DNA of 5,511 nucleotides from an uncultured Sphingomonadaceae bacterium (GTDB lineage: Bacteria > Pseudomonadota > Alphaproteobacteria > Sphingomonadales > Sphingomonadaceae), in contig CALKXX010000094.1 in assembly GCA_938003725.1 (NCBI GenBank), positions 1 through 5,511 on the forward strand. The letters run 5' to 3'. Shown here in pieces: positions 1-5,366 of the stretch. The notes under the pieces are model-generated. The model searched no databases. It was not told the DNA's origin and was given only the letters and a program-made list of their open reading frames with translations. Numbering within the stretch: position 1 is the first letter of the stretch; the number at the start of each line of letters is the position of its first letter. The translations under genes and the position numbers were made by a program.

Positions 1-555
1 GGTCCGGTCTATGGCAAGCAATGGGTGGATTGGCCGACTTATGAACCGACAGGCGAGGGGCTTTATCGCAAGTCGGAAAAGGGCATCAACCAGATTGAGC
101 TATTGATCGATGGTATAAAGAATAATCCGGGGTCGCGGCGGCATATTTTTACCGGCTGGAATGTCGCCGAATTGGACCAAATGGCTTTGCCGCCTTGCCA
201 CAAGACCTACCAGTTTTATGTGTCCGGAGGGAAACTGTCGGGGCTGTTGCAACAACGCAGCGCTGATCTGGCGCTGGGTGTGCCGTTCAATATTTTCTCG
301 GCGGCGTTGTTAATCCGGATGGTGGCGCAGCAATGTGATCTGGAACCGGGCGAACTGGTCTGGAACGGCGGCGATGTGCATTTGTATCTCAATCATGAGG
401 AATTGGTCACGGAGCAGATGGGCAGGGTGCCTGATGGTGCTCCGACGATGAAGATTAACCGCAGGCCTGAGTCTATCTTTGATTATGAGATCGAAGATTT
501 TGAGGTGCTGGATTACGCGCCGCAGTCTCACATATCTGCGCCTGTTGCTGTTTAG
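1..555 (+). CDS. thyA: Thymidylate synthase, 3' part (5' end outside window)
   Basis: ThyA methylates dUMP to dTMP using 5,10-methylenetetrahydrofolate; it is a cytoplasmic homodimer in DNA precursor synthesis. The reading frame is open from base 1 and ends at TAG 553-555, giving 184 residues. Aligned from memory with the 264-residue E. coli enzyme, the fragment starts at about E. coli residue 91 (GPVYGKQW), so about 90 N-terminal residues lie upstream. Visible key residues, in fragment numbering: the phosphate-binding pair R46-R47, the catalytic Cys C66 in LPPCHK, the RSAD phosphate/base loop R86-D89, N97 in VPFNI, H127 and Y129 in HLYLNH, and the conserved C-terminal APVAV tail that closes over the active site. 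Their spacing matches E. coli without gaps from R46 to Y129. The one oddity is about 10 extra residues between KQW and the Arg pair. The GTG at base 25 is an internal Val codon and not the start, because the conserved GPVYGKQW motif begins before it. Confidence 0.97.
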   Translation, partial: GPVYGKQWVDWPTYEPTGEGLYRKSEKGINQIELLIDGIKNNPGSRRHIFTGWNVAELDQMALPPCHKTYQFYVSGGKLSGLLQQRSADLALGVPFNIFSAALLIRMVAQQCDLEPGELVWNGGDVHLYLNHEELVTEQMGRVPDGAPTMKINRRPESIFDYEIEDFEVLDYAPQSHISAPVAV

Positions 556-559
556 GTTG

Positions 560-601
560 GTTTTGAGCTCGATACAAATATGCTCTAATAGCTCTCAAAA
601 C
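560..601. repeat. Short inverted repeat between thyA and the reductase gene
   Basis: An 8-bp perfect inverted repeat, GTTTTGAG at 560-567 and CTCAAAAC at 594-601, flanks a 26-nt AT-rich centre. The register can shift to pair GAGCT (565-569) with AGCTC (590-594). It lies 4 nt after the thyA stop and ends just before the ribosome-binding site of the next gene. It has no U-tract, so it does not look like an intrinsic terminator. A weak promoter-like pair, TTGGTT (557-562) and TATGCT (579-584) with 16-nt spacing, overlaps it. It could be an operator, a leader stem or chance. Confidence 0.25.
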
Positions 602-620
602 AAAGTGGGAGAATATCAAA

Positions 621-1625
621 ATGGCGACCGAGAACCGTCGAATCATAGTGGCAAGCATACCAAAAGGTGAACTCAAAGAATCTCACTTTGAATTGCAATC
701 GGCACCAGTGCCCCAAGCGAACGAGGGTGAGGTTTTGGTCAAAACGCTTTACATGTCGCTCGATGCGGCCAACCGGGCCTGGATGCAGGGGCCGAGCTAT
801 CGTGACGCGGTTGTGAGCGGCGATGTGATGCCGACATTCGCTATCGGTCGCGTCGTGCAATCAAACGATGTGTCGGTGTCAGCGGGAAGTGTCGTCGAAG
901 TTGAGGGCGTTTGGGCTGATTATTTTGTCGCAGACGCAAATGCCCTAAAAATTGTTCCGGATGTTCAGCCCCTAAGCCACAGGCTCTCGGTGCGCGGTAT
1001 CGCTGGGAAAACGGCCTATTTTGGATTGCTAAATGTCGGACGCCCGGAAGCGGGTGAAACGATTGTTGTTTCCGCCGCGGCCGGGTCGGTGGGTAGTTTG
1101 GTTGGACAGATCGGCAAAATCAAAGGTTGCCGCGTTGTTGGGATTGCTGGTGGCGCAGAGAAATGCGCGTGGCTGGTAGATGAACTCGGCTTTGATGCTG
1201 CTGTCGACTATAAATCCGGCAACTTGTTCAAGGAATTGAAGGACGCTTGTCCCGACGGCGTGGATATCTATTTCGACAATGTCGGCGGCAAGATGCTCGA
1301 AACGGTTCTTTTTCAAATGAATTTGAAAGGCCGAATTGTTTGCTGCGGAGCCATATCTCAATACGATACCGAAAACCCAATGGGTCCTCGCAACTTACCT
1401 GGCCTGGTGGTTGTGAAACGATTACGCATGGAAGGCTTTATCGCCATGGACTATCCGGAATATGAGGCACAAGCCGATTCCGACTTGACGGCATGGGCTG
1501 CCGACGGAAAGCTAATAGTTATCGAAGACATAGTAGATGGGCTTGAAAACGCCCCCAAGGCGCTGATCGGCCTTCTCAACGGTGAAAATCGCGGAAAGCG
1601 AATGGTTTGTGTTGCACCTGATTAG
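621..1625 (+). CDS. NADP-dependent zinc-independent alkenal/one oxidoreductase (MDR family, CurA/PTGR-like)
   Basis: This 334-residue protein matches the usual length of the zinc-independent medium-chain reductases that include E. coli curcumin reductase CurA (YncB) and mammalian prostaglandin reductase / leukotriene B4 dehydrogenase. Such enzymes reduce the C=C bond of enones and enals with NADPH in the cytoplasm. Residues 1 to about 125 form the GroES-like catalytic domain. GKTAYFGL (129-136) leads into the Rossmann domain, with the nucleotide-binding run SAAAGSVGSLVGQIGKIKG (151-169), the AGGAEKC loop whose Lys181 fits contact with the NADP 2'-phosphate, and Y197. The family signature DIYFDNVGG is at 215-223 and GLENAP near the C-terminus at 307-312. 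The zinc-binding cysteines of alcohol dehydrogenases are not evident. ATG 621 is supported by GGGAG at 607-611, 9 nt upstream. The 65-nt gap to thyA permits either read-through or a separate promoter. The true substrate cannot be read from sequence; CurA-like is a family label. Confidence 0.92.
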   Translation: MATENRRIIVASIPKGELKESHFELQSAPVPQANEGEVLVKTLYMSLDAANRAWMQGPSYRDAVVSGDVMPTFAIGRVVQSNDVSVSAGSVVEVEGVWADYFVADANALKIVPDVQPLSHRLSVRGIAGKTAYFGLLNVGRPEAGETIVVSAAAGSVGSLVGQIGKIKGCRVVGIAGGAEKCAWLVDELGFDAAVDYKSGNLFKELKDACPDGVDIYFDNVGGKMLETVLFQMNLKGRIVCCGAISQYDTENPMGPRNLPGLVVVKRLRMEGFIAMDYPEYEAQADSDLTAWAADGKLIVIEDIVDGLENAPKALIGLLNGENRGKRMVCVAPD

Positions 1626-1628
1626 GAA

Positions 1629-1647
1629 TGGAGTGAAACACACTCTA
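1629..1647 (+). terminator. Weak hairpin just after the reductase gene
   Basis: TGGAGTG (1629-1635) pairs with CACTCTA (1641-1647), one G-T wobble included, around the 5-nt loop AAACA. The stem starts 3 nt after the TAG stop of the reductase gene. It is 7 bp, only moderately GC-rich, and is followed by AAAGGACAG and not by a T run. At best it is a weak terminator or a 3'-end stabilising stem. Confidence 0.3.
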
Positions 1648-1660
1648 AAGGACAGACTTA

Positions 1661-1689
1661 TTGACCTAAATCGCGTTTTGTAATATTGT
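1661..1689 (+). promoter_or_regulatory. Predicted sigma70-type promoter of the bkd operon
   Basis: TTGACC at 1661-1666 matches the -35 consensus at 5 of 6 positions. TATTGT at 1684-1689 matches the -10 consensus at 4 of 6, with an ideal 17-nt spacer. An overlapping TAATAT at 1681-1686 would need a 14-nt spacer and is less likely. Transcription would start near 1696, giving a leader of about 55 nt before the E1 alpha ATG at 1751. Its place in the AT-rich gap directly before the operon supports the call, but no experiment is available. Confidence 0.6.
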
Positions 1690-1700
1690 AACAGCTTGTT
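1690..1700. promoter_or_regulatory. Possible operator: palindrome AACAGCTTGTT at the predicted start site
   Basis: AACA-GCT-TGTT is an 11-bp interrupted palindrome immediately after the -10 hexamer, over the predicted transcription start. It is bracketed by two identical 8-mers, TAATATTG at 1681-1688 and 1705-1712, whose starts are 24 bp apart. A repressor bound here would block initiation. No regulator gene lies in the window, and I cannot match the site to a named family. Confidence 0.3.
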
Positions 1701-1712
1701 GAATTAATATTG

Positions 1713-1731
1713 CAGCGCACAATAAGCGCTG
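1713..1731 (+). promoter_or_regulatory. GC-rich hairpin in the bkd leader
   Basis: CAGCGC (1713-1718) pairs with GCGCTG (1726-1731) around the 7-nt loop ACAATAA, followed by ATTTTG (1732-1737). In the predicted transcript it would form about 17 nt from the 5' end and finish 8 nt before the Shine-Dalgarno sequence GGAGAGG (1740-1746). It could protect the 5' end, tune initiation, or act as a weak attenuator; the T run is too short for a confident terminator call. Confidence 0.35.
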
Positions 1732-1750
1732 ATTTTGCTGGAGAGGCCGG

Positions 1751-3037
1751 ATGGCTGACGACAAGAAGAGCAATTTACCGCCTTTATCGCTGCACGTGCC
1801 GGAACCGAAATTCCGGCCCGGTGATGAGGTTGACTATAGCGATATAGAGATTCAAAAGGCTGGCGATCAGCCGCGTCCGGATGTCGGCGCTGATCCCGCC
1901 GATATGCGCGACATGGCTTATGACCTGATCCGGGTGCTGGATGATGATCACAAAGCGGTCGGTCCTTGGGATCCCAAGTTGGACGATGATACGCTCCTAA
2001 AAATGTTGCGGACAATGGCGCAGGTGCGGGCGTTCGATGACCGACTCCACCGGCAACAGCGGCAGGGCAAGACCAGCTTTTACATGAAATGTACTGGCGA
2101 AGAGGCGACTTCGGTGGCTGCGGCGATGGCGCTGGATGCGGAAGATATGTGTTTCCCCAGCTACCGCCAGCAGGGCATTCTCTTCGCGCGCGGTTATCCG
2201 ATGGTTGATATGGTCAACCAGATTTTCTCGAACAAGGAAGACAAGCTGAAAGGTCGCCAGCTGCCGATCATGTATAGTTCTACGCGGCTCAATTTCTTTA
2301 CCGTTTCCGGCAACCTGACCACGCAATATCCGCAGGCTGTAGGCTGGGCGATGGCCAGTGCTTCGAAGGGCGACAGCCGGATTGCAGCGGTCTGGTGCGG
2401 TGAGGGCTCGACGGCAGAGGGTGATTTCCATGCCGCAATGACCTTCGCGACCGTCTATAACGCGCCGGTCATCATGAATGTGATTAACAACCAATGGGCC
2501 ATTTCATCCTTCTCTGGTTTTGCAGGGGCTGAGCGGACAACCTTTGCGGCGCGAGGCGTTGGGTACGGTATCGCCTCTCTTCGTGTTGATGGTAACGATC
2601 CGTTGGCGGTTTACGCGGCGACGCAATGGGCAGCGGAGCGCGCGCGCACCAATCAGGGGCCGACGGTGATCGAGCATTTCACCTACCGCGCCGATGCGCA
2701 TAGTACGTCGGACGATCCCAGTTCCTATCGTAGTGCGCAGGAACGGGAGGAATGGCCGCTGGGCGACCCGATCATGCGGCTAAAGCGGCATCTTATCCAG
2801 CGCGGAGTTTGGAGCATCGAGCAACAAGAAGAGATGGACAAAGAATGTGTGGATGCTGTGAAGGTAGCCGTGAAGGAAGCCGCAAAAAACGGTATCCTCG
2901 GCCACGGCCTGCACCAACCCTTTGAAACCATGTTCGAAGATGTGTTTGAAGACATGCCCTGGCATCTGCGCGAACAAGCCGATCAGGCGAACCGCGAACG
3001 CGAAATCAAGTGGCCTGATGCGGAGGCACCAGAGTAA
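1751..3037 (+). CDS. bkdA1: Branched-chain 2-oxoacid dehydrogenase E1 component, alpha subunit
   Basis: This subunit binds thiamine diphosphate and, with E1 beta, decarboxylates the 2-oxoacids of Val, Leu and Ile, passing the acyl group to the lipoyl arm of E2 in the cytoplasm. At 428 residues it is slightly longer than P. putida BkdA1 (about 410) and is recognisably its homologue throughout. The N-terminus PPLSLHVPEP (10-19) is typical of bacterial BkdA1. The core includes SFYMKCTGEEA (109-119), FPSYRQQGIL (135-144), the hallmark KGRQLPIMYSS (167-177), and the ThDP/Mg motif starting at GEG 217-219 and ending at NN 246-247. GEG replaces the commoner GDG, as in the human BCKDHA subunit. The active-site loop HSTSDDPSSYRS is at 317-328. 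PRPDV and acidic stretches fill residues 40-80. ATG 1751 follows a strong Shine-Dalgarno sequence, GGAGAGG (1740-1746). The stop overlaps the E1 beta start by one base (TAATG). The long BkdA1-like N-terminus and KGRQLPIMYSS argue against pyruvate dehydrogenase E1 alpha. Confidence 0.96.
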   Translation: MADDKKSNLPPLSLHVPEPKFRPGDEVDYSDIEIQKAGDQPRPDVGADPADMRDMAYDLIRVLDDDHKAVGPWDPKLDDDTLLKMLRTMAQVRAFDDRLHRQQRQGKTSFYMKCTGEEATSVAAAMALDAEDMCFPSYRQQGILFARGYPMVDMVNQIFSNKEDKLKGRQLPIMYSSTRLNFFTVSGNLTTQYPQAVGWAMASASKGDSRIAAVWCGEGSTAEGDFHAAMTFATVYNAPVIMNVINNQWAISSFSGFAGAERTTFAARGVGYGIASLRVDGNDPLAVYAATQWAAERARTNQGPTVIEHFTYRADAHSTSDDPSSYRSAQEREEWPLGDPIMRLKRHLIQRGVWSIEQQEEMDKECVDAVKVAVKEAAKNGILGHGLHQPFETMFEDVFEDMPWHLREQADQANREREIKWPDAEAPE

Positions 3038-4059
3038 TGGCCATTATGAACATGATAGAGGCGATCAACTCCGGCCTCGACAATATGATGGAGCGCGACG
3101 AGAATGTCGTGATCATGGGCGAAGATGCCGGTTATTTTGGCGGCGTTTTCCGCGCAACAGCCGGCCTTCAGGAAAAATATGGCAAGACGCGCTGTTTCGA
3201 TACACCGATTAGCGAATGCGGGATTATTGGCGCTGCGGTAGGAATGGGGGCTTATGGCCTGCGCCCTGTGCCGGAAATCCAGTTTGCCGATTATATATAT
3301 CCCGGCATGGATCAGTTGATTTCTGAGGCTGCTCGTTTGCGCTATCGTTCGGCGGGCGAGTTTATCGCGCCGATGACCGTGCGCTCTCCCTTTGGCGGCG
3401 GTATTTTTGGCGGGCAAACACATAGCCAGTCGCCAGAAGCGATGTTTACCCATGTTTCTGGTTTGAAAACGGTTATTCCCTCAACGCCATATGATGCGAA
3501 GGGGCTGCTCATCGCCTCTATCGAGGATAATGACCCTGTGCTCTTTTTTGAGCCAAAGCGTATCTATAACGGCCCGTTCACCGGATATTATGACAAACCG
3601 GTAGAGCCGTGGTCAAAATTTGACGAAGCCCAGGTTCCCGATGATTATTATCGTGTGGAACTGGGCAAAGCGAATATCGTGCGGCCCGGGACTGAAGTTA
3701 CCGTACTAGCTTATGGCACAATGGTGCATGTGGCGAGGGCAGTCGTTGACGAACATGATATTGATGCCGAGGTTATCGATTTGCGCACATTGGTGCCGCT
3801 CGATATCGAAACGATCGAAGAATCGGTTAAAAAGACCGGGCGCTGTTTGATCGTCCATGAAGCAACCCGGACAAGCGGATTTGGTGCCGAATTGTCCGCT
3901 CTCGTTCAGGAAAGATGTTTCTATCATCTGGAAGCACCGATTGAGCGGGTCACTGGATTTGACACGCCTTATCCGCATAGTCTGGAGTGGGCATATTTCC
4001 CGGGACCGGTTCGAATTGGCGAGGCTTTGGAAAAAATTGTTGGGGATCTGAAATCATGA
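3037..4059 (+). CDS. bkdA2: Branched-chain 2-oxoacid dehydrogenase E1 component, beta subunit
   Basis: This is the partner of E1 alpha in the heterotetrameric decarboxylase; it supplies the pyrimidine half of the ThDP site and the transketolase C-terminal domain. The 340 residues match P. putida BkdA2 (about 339), without that protein's N-terminal leader. Visible motifs: GEDAGYFGGVFR (28-39); TPISE (56-60), whose Glu60 fits the Glu that activates the ThDP aminopyrimidine ring; EIQFADYIYP (80-89); GGQTHSQSPEA (125-135) with the active-site His129; FEPKRIYNGPF (171-181), typical of branched-chain enzymes; VIDLRTLVPLD (246-256); and HEATRTSGFGAEL (274-286). The C-terminal APIERVTGFDTPYPH (300-314) contacts E2 in this family. 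ATG 3037 lies within TAATG at the E1 alpha stop and has GGAGG (3022-3026) 10 nt upstream; the next ATG, at 3046, would be 19 nt away and is less well placed. The coupled start implies equal production of the two subunits. Confidence 0.96.
   Translation: MAIMNMIEAINSGLDNMMERDENVVIMGEDAGYFGGVFRATAGLQEKYGKTRCFDTPISECGIIGAAVGMGAYGLRPVPEIQFADYIYPGMDQLISEAARLRYRSAGEFIAPMTVRSPFGGGIFGGQTHSQSPEAMFTHVSGLKTVIPSTPYDAKGLLIASIEDNDPVLFFEPKRIYNGPFTGYYDKPVEPWSKFDEAQVPDDYYRVELGKANIVRPGTEVTVLAYGTMVHVARAVVDEHDIDAEVIDLRTLVPLDIETIEESVKKTGRCLIVHEATRTSGFGAELSALVQERCFYHLEAPIERVTGFDTPYPHSLEWAYFPGPVRIGEALEKIVGDLKS
4042..4046 (+). promoter_or_regulatory. Ribosome-binding site that decides the E2 start
   Basis: GGGGA at 4042-4046 lies 9 nt before ATG 4056, inside the end of the E1 beta gene. 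It supports the ATGA-overlap start over an in-frame ATG at 3987, which would add 23 residues ahead of the conserved lipoyl-domain beginning. Confidence 0.6.
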
Positions 4060-5366
4060 GCAAATATATTTTCAACTTGCCCGACATTGGTGAAGGCATT
4101 GCCGAAGCGGAAATCGTCGCGTGGCATATTGCCGTGGGTGATATGGTCGAGGAAGATGATCAGATTGCCGACGTAATGACTGACAAAGCGACCGTCGAAA
4201 TGGAAGCGCCGGTGTCCGGCAAAATCGTTGCCGTCGCGGGGGAAGCGGGTGACATTGTTGCCATAGGTTCGATGCTCGTCGAGATTGAAGTCAAAGGCGA
4301 TGTCGAAGTTGAGGAAATGGAGGCGAAAGTAGAAGAACAGGTGGCGGTAGAAGCGCCAGATGCTGCCTTGACGTCATCAAAAGTCACTGAAAATAAGTCA
4401 GAAGTGTCGATTGAAACGGAAAATATAAAACTTCAGAAAGAGTCTGAAGAGTTGAGTTCTGACGCGCCCAAAAGTGCCGCAATGACGTCAGATTCTCCGC
4501 CTTCCAAAGTCCTAGCAACACCGGCCGTTCGCAAGCGTGCGGCCGACCTAGGCGTCGATCTCAATCAGGTTAAAGCGCAGGGCGAACATATCCGTCACAG
4601 CGACTTGGACAGCTATTTGAGCTATGGTTCCGGACAAGGTTATCGGCCCTCCAACGCTTCCAGTAAACGCGATGACGAGACGATAAAAGTCATAGGGATG
4701 CGCCGGAAGATCGCTCAAAATATGGCCGAGTCAAAACGCAATATTCCCCATTTTTCTTATGTCGATGAAATCGATATGACCGAACTGGAAGACATGCGAC
4801 AGGACCTAAATGGCAATCGCGGCGATCGACCAAAGCTCACCATGCTGCCTTTGATGATCGTTGCGATCTGTAAATCATTGCCGACATTCCCAATGCTAAA
4901 CGCTACATTTGATGACGAGGCGGGTCAGGTGACCCGGCACGGCGCCGTGCATCTGGGAATGGCTACACAGACCGATCAGGGTTTGATGGTGCCGGTCATC
5001 CGGGATGCGCAGGACAAGAACATATGGCAGCTAGCGTCGGAAATAGGACGTTTGGCGGAAGGCGCCCGTTCTGGAGGACTGAAACCCACCGAATTGAGCG
5101 GATCTACGCTCACATTGACGTCTCTGGGCCCTCTGGGCGGTATTGCGACCACGCCCGTGATAAACCGCCCGGAAGTGGCGATTATTGGTCCTAACAAGAT
5201 AGTAGAGCGCCCCGTGTTCGCGGAAACCGGCGAGATTCATGCGCGCAGGCTTATGAATCTGTCGATCTCGTGTGATCACAGGGTCGTGGACGGCTATGAT
5301 GCCGCCAGTTATGTACAGGCGCTCAAGCATCTGCTCGAAACTCCCGTATTATTGTTCGCCGACTAA
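4056..5366 (+). CDS. bkdB: Branched-chain 2-oxoacid dehydrogenase E2 (lipoyllysine dihydrolipoamide acyltransferase)
   Basis: E2 forms the core of the complex: its lipoyl arm accepts the acyl group from E1, the catalytic domain transfers it to CoA, and E3 re-oxidises the dithiol. Length is 436 residues. One lipoyl domain spans about 1-80, with the attachment lysine K44 in DKATVEM. A linker at about 81-150 is rich in Glu, Ser and Lys, unlike the usual Ala/Pro hinge. The peripheral E1/E3-binding domain is at about 151-189 (LATPAVRKRAADLGV), but its normal G-x-G-x-x-G-R-I loop is replaced by AQGEHIRH. The acyltransferase core runs from about 207, with MRRKIAQNM at 215-223, TSLGPLGG at 355-362, NRPEVAIIGPNKIVE at 370-384, and the catalytic SCDHRVVDG at 405-413 (His408, Asp412). 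The core wording resembles P. putida BkdB more than pyruvate or 2-oxoglutarate E2s. ATG 4056 overlaps the E1 beta TGA as ATGA. No E3 gene follows. Confidence 0.95.
   Translation: MSKYIFNLPDIGEGIAEAEIVAWHIAVGDMVEEDDQIADVMTDKATVEMEAPVSGKIVAVAGEAGDIVAIGSMLVEIEVKGDVEVEEMEAKVEEQVAVEAPDAALTSSKVTENKSEVSIETENIKLQKESEELSSDAPKSAAMTSDSPPSKVLATPAVRKRAADLGVDLNQVKAQGEHIRHSDLDSYLSYGSGQGYRPSNASSKRDDETIKVIGMRRKIAQNMAESKRNIPHFSYVDEIDMTELEDMRQDLNGNRGDRPKLTMLPLMIVAICKSLPTFPMLNATFDDEAGQVTRHGAVHLGMATQTDQGLMVPVIRDAQDKNIWQLASEIGRLAEGARSGGLKPTELSGSTLTLTSLGPLGGIATTPVINRPEVAIIGPNKIVERPVFAETGEIHARRLMNLSISCDHRVVDGYDAASYVQALKHLLETPVLLFAD

Noticed and set aside
25..555. GTG at base 25 as the thyA start
   Set aside because: In-frame codons 1-24 encode the conserved GPVYGKQW segment that lies deep inside ThyA, so the gene continues beyond the left edge.
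1029..1361. 110-codon minus-strand open frame opposite the reductase gene
   Set aside because: It is antisense to the conserved Rossmann domain and has no supporting motifs.
1997..2494. 165-codon minus-strand open frame opposite E1 alpha
   Set aside because: It lies wholly within a well-conserved gene and its translation resembles no family; open antisense frames are common at this GC content.
2983..3453. 156-codon minus-strand open frame across the E1 alpha-E1 beta junction
   Set aside because: It covers two conserved genes and has no recognisable domain; treated as a shadow frame.
3987..4055. Upstream in-frame start giving E2 an extra 23 N-terminal residues
   Set aside because: The extension is out-of-frame E1 beta coding sequence with no family resemblance. 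ATG 4056 begins the typical lipoyl domain and has a ribosome-binding site and ATGA coupling.
4369..4490. TGACGTCA pair as regulatory sites
   Set aside because: The CRE-type element is known from eukaryotic regulators. Both copies encode Thr-Ser in the linker and are better explained by duplication or chance.
1751..5366. Pyruvate or acetoin dehydrogenase operon
   Set aside because: KGRQLPIMYSS and HSTSDD in E1 alpha, FEPKRIYNGPF in E1 beta and the SCDHRVVDG-type E2 core fit branched-chain enzymes; the subunit lengths also match BkdA1/BkdA2/BkdB.
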